Position numbers and translations under genes: made by a program. Below the pieces are notes generated by a model. It saw only the letters and a program-made list of their open reading frames with translations. It made no database searches and had not been told where the DNA came from. A stretch of DNA of 35,316 nucleotides from NCBI GenBank assembly GCA_003228875.1, contig QIGK01000109.1:1-35316 (forward strand), given 5' to 3'. Shown here in pieces: positions 9,212 to 18,652 of this stretch. Numbering within the stretch: the stretch's first letter is position 1; every line of letters begins with the position of its first letter. This stretch comes from Rhodobacterales bacterium. Lineage in GTDB: Bacteria > Pseudomonadota > Alphaproteobacteria > Rhodobacterales > Rhodobacteraceae.

Positions 9212-10483
9212 ATGCCAATCAACATTCTAATGCCTGCGCTGTCCCCGACTATGGAAGAAGGCACCTTGGCCAAATGGCTGGTAAAGGAAGGCGACACCGT
9301 GCAATCTGGTGACGTGATGTGCGAGATCGAAACCGACAAAGCCACCATGGAATTCGAAGCGGTCGATGAGGGCGTTATCGGTAAAATCATCGTGCCAGAC
9401 GGGACAGAGGGCGTAAAAGTAAACACGCCAATAGCAGTGCTGTTAGAAGAAGGCGAAAGCGCCGGTGATATTTCCGACACCCCAGCCGAAGCCCCTGCTC
9501 CGAAAACCAAACCCGCGCCCGAACCCCGTAGGGCGGGCTTCAGCCCGCCACCTGCCGAACCCGCCCCAGATGGCAAACAGGTTTTTGCATCGCCTCTTGC
9601 CCGCCGCATCGCGGCTGACAAAGGTTTGGACCTTGCGGCAATAACAGGCTCCGGCCCCAAAGGCCGCATTGTCAAAGCTGACGTTCTCGAAGCTCAGCCT
9701 CAAACGACCGCGCCCGCTATTGCCGCTCCAACACCTGCCGCAGCGCCCCAAAGCGCCAGTTCCGATCAGGTCAAAGCCATGTATCAGGATCGCGAATATG
9801 AAGAAGTTGCGCTGGACAGCATGCGTAAAATCATCGCCAGCCGCCTAACCGAAGCCAAACAGACCATTCCGCATTTCTATTTGCGGCGTGACATTCATCT
9901 GGATGCTTTGTTGAAATTCCGCAGCGAAATCAACAAAGGTCTGGCGGATAAAGGCATTAAGCTCTCGGTCAATGATTTTATCATCAAAGCCTGCGCCAAC
10001 GCCCTGCAAGAAGTCCCCGATTGTAACGCGGTTTGGGCAGGTGACCGGATCTTAAAGCTAAAACCATCTGACGTGGCCGTCGCAGTCGCAGTTGAAGGTG
10101 GCTTGTTCACGCCAGTTCTGCGCGATGCAGAAACCCGCACTTTATCCAGCTTGTCAGCTGAAATGAAAGACCTCGCGGCGCGCGCTAAAACCCGCAAACT
10201 TGCGCCGCACGAATACCAAGGCGGCAGCTTTGCGATTTCAAATCTGGGAATGATGGGCATTCAGAATTTTGATGCAGTAATTAACCCGCCGCATGGCTCA
10301 ATTCTGGCTGTAGGTGCAGGCGAAAAGAAACCGGTTGTGAATGCTGACGGAGAATTGGATGTAGCCACCGTGATGTCGGTAACCCTATCGGTAGACCACC
10401 GCGTAATTGATGGCGCACTAGGCGCACAATTTCTGGCGGCGGTCAAAAACAACCTCGAAAACCCGATGGCAATGCTTGCGTAG
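9212..10483 (+). CDS. pdhC: Dihydrolipoamide acetyltransferase (PDH E2)
   Basis: E2 is the core of the pyruvate dehydrogenase complex and transfers acetyl groups to CoA. The 423 residues hold one lipoyl domain (1-78, lipoyl K43), a Pro/Ala-rich linker, a peripheral-subunit-binding domain ([20 protein letters not shown], about 128-162) and the catalytic domain from about 190, with the active-site DHRVIDGA near the C terminus. GGAGCAG precedes the ATG, 10 bases after pdhB. Residues 106-113 (RRAGFSPP) are encoded by a copy of the GTAG-headed palindrome found elsewhere in the window, inserted in frame in the flexible linker. The TAG stop lies in a divergent relative of the same element. No lpd gene follows. 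Confidence 0.96.
   Translation: MPINILMPALSPTMEEGTLAKWLVKEGDTVQSGDVMCEIETDKATMEFEAVDEGVIGKIIVPDGTEGVKVNTPIAVLLEEGESAGDISDTPAEAPAPKTKPAPEPRRAGFSPPPAEPAPDGKQVFASPLARRIAADKGLDLAAITGSGPKGRIVKADVLEAQPQTTAPAIAAPTPAAAPQSASSDQVKAMYQDREYEEVALDSMRKIIASRLTEAKQTIPHFYLRRDIHLDALLKFRSEINKGLADKGIKLSVNDFIIKACANALQEVPDCNAVWAGDRILKLKPSDVAVAVAVEGGLFTPVLRDAETRTLSSLSAEMKDLAARAKTRKLAPHEYQGGSFAISNLGMMGIQNFDAVINPPHGSILAVGAGEKKPVVNADGELDVATVMSVTLSVDHRVIDGALGAQFLAAVKNNLENPMAMLA
9528..9550 (+). repeat. REP-like palindrome, in-frame copy inside pdhC
   Basis: This is a GTAG head followed by 8-base arms GGCGGGCT and AGCCCGCC around TC. It is identical over its length to the copies at 24328, 25782 (inverted) and 25818. Read as codons it adds RRAGFSPP to the E2 linker without breaking the frame. 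Confidence 0.9.
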
Positions 10484-10504
10484 AGTGGGGTTTTGCCCCA
10501 CCAC
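10480..10504 (+). repeat. Divergent REP-like hairpin at the pdhC stop
   Basis: A GTAG head containing the pdhC TAG stop is followed by arms GTGGGG and CCCCAC with loop TTTTG, then CACTCC. The same CACTCC follows the copy at 24328. It looks like a decayed relative of the repeat family and may also serve as a weak terminator, though no T tract follows. Confidence 0.5.
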
Positions 10505-10509
10505 TCCTC

Positions 10510-11819
10510 TCACCACTCCGGCGCATAACTCCCCAACTCGCTGGCTCCACGCCCCCATTTCATCGCCACTCCCTGCACCTGCAATGGCGGGCGCAACCGC
10601 CGGGCCATCCCCCACGGGGTTACTTCTCAGCCATCTCCGCAAAATCCCCACCCTCAGGGGGGGGTGCCAATGTTCCAACCTGTCCCTGCCGGGCACCCAT
10701 CAACAGCCCTGCCGTGCGCGCCAATGATAGCCGAGCGTGTAAAGCGCCGTTTCCAGCCAGCATCCGGATTACCGCCGCAGCCATCAAATATCCGGTTGCA
10801 TGATCCAGCGCCTGCACCGGTAGCGGCACCGGCACATCGCGTTCGGCCCACTGCATTCCGGCCTCGGCTATACCACAGCTCATCTGCACCAGGCTATCAA
10901 ACCCGCGCCGTTTGGCCCATGGCCCGCTCCAACCATAAGCATCCAGTGACACTTCTAGCAAATCTGGTGCAATCGCGCGGCGGGCGGCACTGCCATAATC
11001 CAACCCCGCCAACGCCCCCGGCCGATAGCCATGCACAAAAATATCTGCTTTTGCCAGCAGCGCCTCAAAAACCTTCCGATCCTCACTGTCTTTCAAATCC
11101 AATCGGGCACAGCGTTTACCAAGGGTTATATCCGGCACGACATTGGCCTCTTCCCAGCCCGGCGGATCAATCCGCAAAACCTCGGCCCCAAACCCGGCCA
11201 AAGTACGGGTCGCCACTGGGCCGGCTAAAACTCGGGTCATATCCAGCACTTTCAAGCCATTTAACGGGCACGCGGGCGGGGCAAGCCATGGCTTATGCTC
11301 GCGCTCTCCGCTCCAATATACAAGAGGCTCCGCTAACACCGCGCTGCCCTGCGGGTGCGATCGCCATTCACTAGCAGAGCGCATTGCCGCAGCAACCCCG
11401 CCACGCGCCACAATCGCGGCTTCCAGCGCATCCTTGGGCCAAGTTTTTACCGCCTTCGCCACGGCATCACGAGTAGCGCCCGCACCCAATACCGCCAGCG
11501 CCGCGCTCCGGTGATGCGGCAGGTTTGTGTGCAGTTTGATCCAACCATCCTTGCAAGCATAGTCGCCGGCCACCGCATCCCAAATTGGCGGCATCTCCCA
11601 GCCCTGCGGATAAATAGAGCCAGCAAACCACAACGAAGCCAAGCGGCGATCAACCACCACTTGGCGACCATCACCAATCAACTCTGCCAGTGCCACGCCA
11701 ACCGACGCCAGCGAAGCGGCCGCAAGGTCGCTAACCGCAAAACACGATGGCAAGACCTGATCCCCGGTCTCCCGATAATTAGCCTCAAGCCCCAGCGTTG
11801 CAAATATCTCTGTTTTCAT
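10510..11819 (-). pseudogene. Family III CoA-transferase (CaiB/BaiF type), frameshifted near its C terminus
   Basis: Family III CoA-transferases move CoA between carboxylic acids; the substrate here is unknown. The open frame of 399 residues (10620-11819) contains the family's LNGLKVLDMTRVLAGPVATR, FGAEVLRIDPPGWE, KRCARLDLKD, ADIFVHGYRPGAL and YGWSGPWAKRRGFDSLVQ segments, then stops early at 10620 after FAEMAEK. The usual C terminus continues in another frame: EVTPWGMARRLRPPLQVQGV and on to GSYAPEW, stopping at 10510. Removing two bases near 10617-10622 (GAGAAG to GAGG) restores one frame of 435 residues. Because the lost tail is short, residual activity cannot be excluded. The next minus-strand gene upstream is cysE. 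Confidence 0.75.
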
Positions 11820-11836
11820 TTGTTCAAAGCCGAGCT

Positions 11837-12640
11837 TTACCCGTTCAACAATTGATCCATTTCATTGGACGGTTGGTCACACCCAGCCTTGCCAACAATT
11901 TTGGCAGGCACACCAGCTACGGTTTTGCATTCCGGCACATTGCTAAGCACAACCGACCCTGCCGCAACGCGTGAACAATGTCCAACTGTGATATTCCCCA
12001 AAACTTTGGCCCCTGCCCCCAGTAAAACACCGTTGCCAATTTTTGGATGCCTGTCAATTTCGCCTTTGCCAGTGCCACCCAGCGTAACCGCATGCAGCAT
12101 AGAAACATTATCGCCAACCACAGCCGTTTCACCAATCACAATGGAATGGGCATGATCAATCATCAGCCCGCGCCCAACCCGCGCACCGGGGTGAATATCA
12201 ACACCAAATACTTCGGAACAACGCATTTGCAGGTAATAAGCCATGTTTTTTCGACCCTGCTGCCAAAGCCAATGGGATACCCGATAGGCTTGAACCGCCT
12301 GAAACCCTTTAAAAAACAGGATCGGTTGTATAGTCCGATGACAAGCCGGATCTCTGTCCATTATTGCAACAATATCCGCCCGCGCCGCCTGCGCTAAATC
12401 TGGTTCGGATTTATAAGCCAAAAGGAAAACTTCGTTTAACACACTTTCGGTCATCTCTCCCGATGCCAGTTTTTGTGAAATTCGATGCGCCAATGCCGAT
12501 TCAAGGGTTTTGTGATGCAAAATATTGGCATAAACCATGCCAGCCATCGCTGGTTCATCTTTGATAATTTCTCTGCCGTCGGTCAGGATAGAATCCCAAA
12601 CCGGATCAACCGTAGAAATTTTTAAGTTTGGCGCAGCCAT
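11837..12640 (-). CDS. cysE: Serine O-acetyltransferase
   Basis: CysE acetylates L-serine with acetyl-CoA, the first step of cysteine synthesis. The 267 residues have the helical N-terminal domain (DPVWDSILTDGREIIKDEP onward) and the left-handed hexapeptide-repeat helix with HPGARVGRGLMIDHAHSIVI, IGETAVVGDNVSMLHAVTLG and VLLGAGAKVLGNI. The ATG follows ACAGGAGATTAAA. It directly follows the GTA operon on the same strand; cysE next to the GTA cluster is also the arrangement I recall in R. capsulatus. It appears intact. Confidence 0.95.
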   Translation of the reverse strand: MAAPNLKISTVDPVWDSILTDGREIIKDEPAMAGMVYANILHHKTLESALAHRISQKLASGEMTESVLNEVFLLAYKSEPDLAQAARADIVAIMDRDPACHRTIQPILFFKGFQAVQAYRVSHWLWQQGRKNMAYYLQMRCSEVFGVDIHPGARVGRGLMIDHAHSIVIGETAVVGDNVSMLHAVTLGGTGKGEIDRHPKIGNGVLLGAGAKVLGNITVGHCSRVAAGSVVLSNVPECKTVAGVPAKIVGKAGCDQPSNEMDQLLNG

Positions 12641-12670
12641 TTTAATCTCCTGTCCCCGAAACCGAGGTTT

Positions 12671-12699
12671 AAGATATAAATCATAGTTTTTAGTTGCAA
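12671..12699 (-). promoter_or_regulatory. Candidate promoter for cysE
   Basis: On the minus strand TTGCAA (12699-12694) is followed after 17 bases by TATCTT (12676-12671), predicting a start near 12664. A small 5-bp hairpin (CCTCG, loop GTTT, CGGGG) would lie at the very start of the leader. The minus-10 match is moderate. Confidence 0.35.
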
Positions 12700-12751
12700 A
12701 TCAAGGGGGCCAAGAAAATTCTTGTCTGCGACATTACATTGATTCCACCCT

Positions 12752-13465
12752 CTAAACGATCCGCGGCCTGCCCAATTCAAAGAAATGCACCGCCAAACGC
12801 ACCGTGCCATCGGTAAAATTTCCTGCATCTGTGCTCAAGACCAGTGCGGTGTCAGCATAATATGTTATAGGCGTCCCGGTCACCCCATGCGCAAATGAAT
12901 TTTTACCCAAGCCTATGCCATACCCGTATCGGGTCGGCGAGCCGGGAATACCCAGCGTCCACGCTGAAACTCCGGTGCCGGTAATCGCGACCTCCACCCG
13001 CGCCGTGATCCCGATAACCATCGCGTTTTTGGGGATCATTATTCCAGTGGTAGAGGAAGTCCCAGCAGTAATCACATGCACTGTCTCCGCGATCCTGCAA
13101 AACGTCACCGCCCCGCCGGGTGACACCACCAAAGCATCAGAATGCCATTCAGTGCCATCATGCAGCAGCGCCACATCAGCAGTTTCGTTCCAAGCTTTCC
13201 AACCTGATTTTGGGGTTAGAAAAAGCCACGCACCATTGGAATATATCGCGATATTACCGTCCTGCCCCGCCCAGTCACCGGTGGCAGATGCGCCAACGCC
13301 ATACGCCGCCCCGTCATCTGCGGCAGGGGGCGAAAGCACCTCAATATCAATCAGACGCATTTGTGCAATCGCATCCATCCGCACCAAAGCCTCGTTAACC
13401 GTTACATGCTTTTGCGCCTGTGCTGCCTGTATAAGCGGCAGTGCAAAATTATAGGTATTAGTCAT
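12752..13465 (-). CDS. DUF2793 protein at the end of the GTA operon (probable fibre/spike component)
   Basis: The 237-residue product begins YNFALPLIQAAQAQKHVTVN, the typical opening of DUF2793 proteins, which occur in phage and GTA surface structures. The first half carries the DUF2793 pattern (LIDIEVLSPP, GASATGDWAGQDGNIAIYSN, GWLFL-like AWLFLTPKSGWKAWNE). The C-terminal half from about 125 is rich in beta strands and ends in FFELGRPRIV. The ATG overlaps the g15 stop by 8 bases (ATGACTAA), so it belongs to the operon. A role in receptor contact is inferred from position and family; no enzyme motif is visible. Confidence 0.8.
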   Translation of the reverse strand: MTNTYNFALPLIQAAQAQKHVTVNEALVRMDAIAQMRLIDIEVLSPPAADDGAAYGVGASATGDWAGQDGNIAIYSNGAWLFLTPKSGWKAWNETADVALLHDGTEWHSDALVVSPGGAVTFCRIAETVHVITAGTSSTTGIMIPKNAMVIGITARVEVAITGTGVSAWTLGIPGSPTRYGYGIGLGKNSFAHGVTGTPITYYADTALVLSTDAGNFTDGTVRLAVHFFELGRPRIV

Positions 13466-14390
13466 TTATTTCAATCCTTTGAAAAGGTCCGTTCCCGAAA
13501 CTGGTTGATAATTGCGCCACATGGATTTCAAACGGAGCAATCGCACCGTAGCTAATTTGTTGCGCATTGGTATAGGTCCATATTGGCGCTGAAACCGAAG
13601 TTTCAAACAAAGTCACGCCGGATTTCAGCACTTTGACTGAATAAACTTCGCTTTCTTGTGCCAAAGGCACCTCAAGGCCTGACCAGCTATCACCACCAAT
13701 CCGAGTTCTGCGAATCCACGAAACCGCCAAATCACCACTGCCTTCAGCCCGCAAATGCGCTACACGATAAGGTCGCTCACCAACCCCCGCAAAGCTATCG
13801 GTGAAATGCATATAGCGATTATTGTCATATACCAGACCAGCAGGGCCAACACGATAATGGCGCAAAATATCACGCTGGCTGCCGGGTAAATCCAGTTGCA
13901 CCGGCGCATTATCCAGCAAAACAAATTCGCTGCCAACCGGCCAGACATCTGGCATTATCCCGTCAGTTCCAGCCTGACCACGCAACAATCCCGACAGCCT
14001 GTATTGATTTTGCCCTGTTAATTCAGCCAGCTGAAATTGCACGATCTCCCAGTTGCCCGCGCTTCCGATTGCCGCAATATTTGCGCCATTTAACACATCC
14101 AACGCACTCCGAGATTGTAGCACCCCTGCATCAAGCAAAACCGATATACCCTGCCAAGACCATCTGGCAGGTTCAGCCCGCAGCAAATCAGCCGTTAATT
14201 GACCGGTAACCGCCTGTTTGGTCACCAAACCAATGGCACCGTACCCAGTGTCTTCAGATGCAGAAAGCACCGCCATTTCCCCCGGCCAAGGCGTTGCAGT
14301 GACTGCAATATGCGGCGCATGCGGGATTTCTGCACCGGTCAGCAAAGGTAAATCCATCAACAGCGCAAATACCGGCCCGCTAAAGACCGG
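13458..14390 (-). pseudogene. GTA g15 host-contact protein, displaced C-terminal part
   Basis: This frame continues g15 after the 11-bp duplication. Read in the restored frame the junction gives VDDPVFSGPVFALLMDLPLL, which is the usual g15 path into the C-terminal beta-rich domain (AHIAVTATPWPGEMAVLSAS, FAGVGERPYRVAHLRAEGSG, IRRTRIGGDSWSG). The first internal ATG, at 14360, would yield a separate 300-residue product, but no good ribosome site precedes it. In RcGTA g15 is one protein of about 1300 residues; removing one 11-base copy gives 1289 here. The domain should sit at the tail tip and touch recipient cells. Confidence 0.85.
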
Positions 14391-17338
14391 ATCATCAACA
14401 TTTCATCAACATTAAAACTCCGGTCCTCATTGGCAACGGGTCGATAAACCCCCGCTTCAACACGGGTTGCGCTGATTTTGCGAATGCCCATTTCTGCAAT
14501 CCGATCAATCCGATATCGCGCTTCTACACCGTTTGTTGCCAACCCGACAACATCGCCAGCCGTCACCTTGACCTGACTTGCGGGCAAAGAAAACTCAAGA
14601 ACATCCCGGGCAATTCGTGCTTCGGCCAGCCAACGCGCCGCTACGTTTTGCGCCGCACCGCTGGTCATAGAAACCGGCAGCGACGCGGTTGTAACCCTTG
14701 GTTCGTTTTCATCAGGAAATGCGGCCTCAGCCGCGCCAGACTGGTAATCCTTATTGCCGTCGATATACTGAATACGCACCGTTGCAGCGGTTTCGCTTTC
14801 TGGATTTCTGGTCAGGCTAACCGCGGCCTCGTCAGTTTCAATGGCCAGCCAATCCGTTGAAATATCGATGTCTTTGCTGCCGTCCCGATTGCAAAAAACC
14901 ATTCTGCCATCCCGTTCAAAACACTCAAATCCAAACCCCAACATCAAAGGTTGCAATGCTTGACGCGCAGATTCGTTTTGGTTCAAAACAAACCCCGAAA
15001 CCGCACCATAAAGCTTTGAGACATCCACATGAACAAGGTTTGACGCCGCGCAAATATCCAAAACAACACTGGCCAGTGATACATTGCCAGAGCGCCCCGA
15101 AATCCAGTGCCCTCGCGCATAACTGCCACCATCAGACCACACGTCCAAGCGTTCTGGATACGCCGGAGACGGCCTCGCATCCCAAGCCCAAACATGCGCC
15201 CGTGACATATCCACCATTCGCCCAGCAAATTCCAAACTTTCGGGATTGTTCAGCGGATCATTCCAAAACCCGTATAGGGCCTGCAAATATCGCGTCTGAA
15301 TAAATTCATCGCGCCCGCCATTAGAAAAATGCGGCAAAGCAGATTCGCTTGATTTTGGGTCGACAAATACGTTTGGCTGATTGGTGCCCTTATCCACCGC
15401 CGGACAACCGATTTCGGTAAACCAGAACGGTTTTGATTTCGGAATCCAGTCTGTATATCCGGGCTGCTGCACCCCAGCAATGCGGTTGGCGTGGCCTTTG
15501 GTCCACCAGCTTAACAGGTCTTTGGGCCTATAAATCCAGTCCTCGCCATAGGCCCCATCCGTAATTGGCGTTCGAACCTGAAAACGGCGCGCTTCGCCAT
15601 TGGCATAATACCAATCAAACCCCTCACCACCCATAATATTGCTTTGCAAATATTCAAGATTATAAATCGACTGATAATCGCTATCCAGATGGGTTTCTGA
15701 ATCGCGCCAATCCGACAGGGGCATATAATTATCAATGCCGATAAAATCGATATTGTCATCGGACCACAAAGGGTCAAGATGAAACATTACATCCCCCGAA
15801 CCATCGCTTGGCTGATAACCGAAATATTCAGACCAATCCGCCGCATAACTGATTTTTGCATCCGGCAATATCACCGAGACCTCAGCCGCAAGTTGGCGCA
15901 AAGCCGCCACCGCCGGAAAACTGTCAACACCATCACGCAGGGTTGTTAACCCACGCATTTCCGAGCCAATACAAAACGCATCAACGCCGCCCGCAAGCGC
16001 GCAAAGATGGGCGTAATGCAGAATGAATCGCCGATAAGACCATTCCACTGGCCCTGAATAAGACACGCCATCAGCGGTAAGCGTAAAATCGGCTGGCATC
16101 GCAGTGCCAAAGAAATCGCTCACCTCACCCAGCATCGCCGCTGTTTTGTCCGGCGTCCCCGCCTGCCCCGGCGCCACAGACGCGGTTATGCGCCCCCGCC
16201 ATGGGAAAATGTTTTGCTCACCCCCGCCATACGGGTCCGTTAGTCCGTTACCACCCGCAATATCCATCAGGATAAACGGGTAAAACATCACCGCTTTGCC
16301 AGAGGATTGTATCTGCGCAATTGCCTGTAAAACCGATTTGTCACAGGGCGTTCCGCCATAAATTGAACAGTTCTCGTCGTCACGTCCAACCAGTGGCGCC
16401 GCCCCGCGCGCAACCCCTGATACCTGCCACGGCATCGGGGTTCCGTCTATTTCTGTTTGCTCCACGGCCGGATAAATTTCGCATTCCCCACAGCGCAAGT
16501 CATCGCCAAACCAGCTGACCACCAGTGAAACAGAGCCAACATTGGGCATATCCCCCGAAAGCTGCGCCAGTGAAAGTTCAATATCGCTCAAACCACTAAG
16601 ATTATTCACATTGGCCGAACGGTTTTTACCGCGACCTTCTTCATAATATACTGGCTCCGTTGCCAAAGAATATTCGCCAGTGCCCGGGATAAGCGCCACC
16701 GCCTCAACAAGGTCACCGGTTTGGCCAGCATCACCCAAATCCGGTCGCACCACCTCAAAATTAAATTGCGGAACCCGATTACCAAATTGCCCCAGTTCCA
16801 GATCCTCAAACACAACATAGGCTGTGCCACGATAGGCTGGCGCATTTGGCTCGGTTGCATCAATTGCGGGGTCTGGCATCTGGGTTTCGCTGCCGCTGTG
16901 TAATCGCCAAGTAATACCGCTCATATCCAGCCGTTTGCCATCAGCCCAAACCCGGCCAATGCGCGCCACCTCGCCCTCACAAAGCCCGATCGCGAGACTG
17001 ACAGAATAGGAATATTCCTGCACATTTGGCCCGCCAAACCCTTTGCCACCCCCCGACACGCTTTCCTTGAACCGACTGGCCCAGATCACATTGCCCGAGA
17101 CCCGCATTTGCCCGTAAACCCGCGCAATCGGCCCGCCCTCAACGCTGCCCTGAATGCGCAAGGTATCAACCTTGCCCTGCGCCACAGGGTCCGACCCACC
17201 CAGCAATCCATTATCAATGATATTGCCAATTGTGCCGCCAATCGCGCGACCAATCACAGCTGAACTAAGCCCCAGAACCGCGCCGCCAAGCGATGTCCCG
17301 ATCGCACCGCCAATCGCAGATAAAAGTATCGTTGCCAT
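14357..17338 (-). CDS. GTA g15 host-contact/baseplate protein, truncated by 11-bp duplication
   Basis: g15 is the largest GTA protein and forms the tail-tip structure that binds and penetrates the recipient. This frame gives 993 residues: a glycine-rich hydrophobic N terminus (ILLSAIGGAIGTSLGGAVLG), a tail-protein region, a TIM-barrel-like domain at about 400-740 (GIDNYMPLSDWRDSE, WWTKGHANRIAGVQQPGYTD, KPFWFTEIGCPAVDKG) and a tail-hub-like region (QNESARQALQPLMLGFGFE). It ends abnormally in DEMLMIRSLAGRYLRC after running into the tandem duplication at 14392-14413. The ATG overlaps the g14 stop (TAATG). A shortened product may be made, but it lacks the C-terminal receptor-side domain. Confidence 0.88.
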   Translation of the reverse strand: MATILLSAIGGAIGTSLGGAVLGLSSAVIGRAIGGTIGNIIDNGLLGGSDPVAQGKVDTLRIQGSVEGGPIARVYGQMRVSGNVIWASRFKESVSGGGKGFGGPNVQEYSYSVSLAIGLCEGEVARIGRVWADGKRLDMSGITWRLHSGSETQMPDPAIDATEPNAPAYRGTAYVVFEDLELGQFGNRVPQFNFEVVRPDLGDAGQTGDLVEAVALIPGTGEYSLATEPVYYEEGRGKNRSANVNNLSGLSDIELSLAQLSGDMPNVGSVSLVVSWFGDDLRCGECEIYPAVEQTEIDGTPMPWQVSGVARGAAPLVGRDDENCSIYGGTPCDKSVLQAIAQIQSSGKAVMFYPFILMDIAGGNGLTDPYGGGEQNIFPWRGRITASVAPGQAGTPDKTAAMLGEVSDFFGTAMPADFTLTADGVSYSGPVEWSYRRFILHYAHLCALAGGVDAFCIGSEMRGLTTLRDGVDSFPAVAALRQLAAEVSVILPDAKISYAADWSEYFGYQPSDGSGDVMFHLDPLWSDDNIDFIGIDNYMPLSDWRDSETHLDSDYQSIYNLEYLQSNIMGGEGFDWYYANGEARRFQVRTPITDGAYGEDWIYRPKDLLSWWTKGHANRIAGVQQPGYTDWIPKSKPFWFTEIGCPAVDKGTNQPNVFVDPKSSESALPHFSNGGRDEFIQTRYLQALYGFWNDPLNNPESLEFAGRMVDMSRAHVWAWDARPSPAYPERLDVWSDGGSYARGHWISGRSGNVSLASVVLDICAASNLVHVDVSKLYGAVSGFVLNQNESARQALQPLMLGFGFECFERDGRMVFCNRDGSKDIDISTDWLAIETDEAAVSLTRNPESETAATVRIQYIDGNKDYQSGAAEAAFPDENEPRVTTASLPVSMTSGAAQNVAARWLAEARIARDVLEFSLPASQVKVTAGDVVGLATNGVEARYRIDRIAEMGIRKISATRVEAGVYRPVANEDRSFNVDEMLMIRSLAGRYLRC
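14392..14413 (-). repeat. 11-bp tandem duplication that breaks g15
   Basis: Two perfect head-to-tail copies of an 11-base unit (plus strand TCATCAACATT, 14392-14402 and 14403-14413) lie exactly where the g15 reading frame is lost. Deleting one copy rejoins the two frames into 1290 codons including the stop. This points to a recent slippage or duplication event. Confidence 0.95.
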
Positions 17339-17769
17339 TAAATTCTCCGATCAGGAAATCTGTATTTACCGGCAATCCGCCGTTGCCAAGCGGGCGTCAG
17401 CGGTGACAAAACCACCCCGCGCCCTGAATAGGCATGAATTATTTTTGGCGCTGTCAGCCCCGCATCAGCAACAATCGCCAAATGTTTGGCCACCGCGCCG
17501 TTACGCATCCGAAACAGCAAAACATCACCGACGCCTGCGGTATTGACTGGCAGCAACCAGCGCAACGCAGCCTCTTGCAAACGCTCAACTTTATCGGTTT
17601 CAGACCAATCCGGAGTATAAGCCGGAATAGGTTCCGGTTCCGCGCCGATCACCTCACGCCACACGCCGCGCAAAAGCCCCAGACAATCCGCACCGGCCCC
17701 TTTGCAACTGGCCTGATATTGATAAGGCGTGCCAACCCAGCCCAGCGCTGCCGTGACAATTTCATCCAT
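17338..17769 (-). CDS. GTA g14 cell-wall peptidase (NlpC/P60 family)
   Basis: This baseplate-associated peptidase is expected to cut recipient or donor peptidoglycan as the tail engages. The 143 residues show the catalytic cysteine in GADCLGLLRG (C29) and the histidine in AVAKHLAIV (H96), both in normal order for NlpC/P60. VGDVLLFRMRNG is the typical strand before the His. It overlaps g13 by 8 bases and g15 by one, consistent with coupled translation. No lesion is seen. Confidence 0.9.
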   Translation of the reverse strand: MDEIVTAALGWVGTPYQYQASCKGAGADCLGLLRGVWREVIGAEPEPIPAYTPDWSETDKVERLQEAALRWLLPVNTAGVGDVLLFRMRNGAVAKHLAIVADAGLTAPKIIHAYSGRGVVLSPLTPAWQRRIAGKYRFPDRRI

Positions 17770-18652
17770 TGCTCAAAGACCCGCCGGTGTTTTGCCCGTC
17801 TTGGCGCGGAAAATCGCTAACCCAGTCTTCGCCCGGAATATGCGGAAATCCACGAAAGTTCAGGAAGTTGTCAAATTTTGAAACACAGGTTTCAGCACGT
17901 TTATCACACCCGACAATTAGCTCGGCACGATCACCAATATTAACCACGCTACGCAGCGCCTCCCACAACTCAATCTCACGATTGACCAGCCCCGCCAGAT
18001 CAACTTTTATCAACGAAGTCACACCGGCATTTTCACCGGTCAACCAACGCACATATCCACGCGCGAACCAGCCGCTTTCCTTGTTACTCACGTCAGTAAA
18101 AGCTATGCGTCTGGCATCCTCAGATTCAGCTATTTCCACAGCAAAAATTCCATCAATGCCGAGGTCAAACCTGCACTTGCTATCCCCCAACATCCGATCA
18201 CAAGTCGGCACATATCCCCGCCCCATGGGCTGGTTCAACAGCTCCGCCAAGGATCTCAATTCAACCTCAAATGCAAAACTTCCACGCCGGATTTCGCCCA
18301 GAAACCCGCGAAAAAGCTGCACGCGACTGGCCGGATTGGTCCAATCCACCAGCCATTGCTGCACTTCCGCACGGTCGTATTTCCCCGCCAAAATATCCGC
18401 ATCCGTCAGGCCAATCGCGCTTAACGCCCCAACCGCCTGCCCGTTATCAACAGCCAACCCGGTCGAGCTTTCCAGCGCACTGGCATCCATGCCACTGCCA
18501 GCCTGAAACACCTGCCCGTCAAAGGTCAGATCGCGGTCATGGTCGGTAAATCCGTAAGCAACACCATCACGGCGTTGCAAAAGCCAACATCGGCAAACCG
18601 TCGTTGCGCCCGTGTCCAGCATGCTTTGAAAATCATTTGGAATTTCACGCAT
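17762..18652 (-). CDS. GTA g13 baseplate hub protein (DUF2163 family)
   Basis: The 296-residue product matches the g13 family, which forms the hub linking tail tube and tail tip. Landmarks are WLLQRRDGVAYGFTDHDRDL at the N terminus, FRGFLGEIRRG, MGRGYVPTCDRMLGDSKCRF and CVSKFDNFLNFRGFPHIPG. The conserved cysteines in TCDRMLGDSKC and in GCDKRAETC may form the metal or iron-sulfur site described for the hub. Its ATG overlaps the g12 stop (ATGA). It appears intact. Confidence 0.9.
   Translation of the reverse strand: MREIPNDFQSMLDTGATTVCRCWLLQRRDGVAYGFTDHDRDLTFDGQVFQAGSGMDASALESSTGLAVDNGQAVGALSAIGLTDADILAGKYDRAEVQQWLVDWTNPASRVQLFRGFLGEIRRGSFAFEVELRSLAELLNQPMGRGYVPTCDRMLGDSKCRFDLGIDGIFAVEIAESEDARRIAFTDVSNKESGWFARGYVRWLTGENAGVTSLIKVDLAGLVNREIELWEALRSVVNIGDRAELIVGCDKRAETCVSKFDNFLNFRGFPHIPGEDWVSDFPRQDGQNTGGSLSNG

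Noticed and set aside
13458-14413. Programmed frameshift in g15
   Set aside because: The two frames are joined by deleting an exact 11-base repeat unit. There is no slippery heptamer at the junction, and skipping 11 bases by the ribosome is not plausible without special signals.
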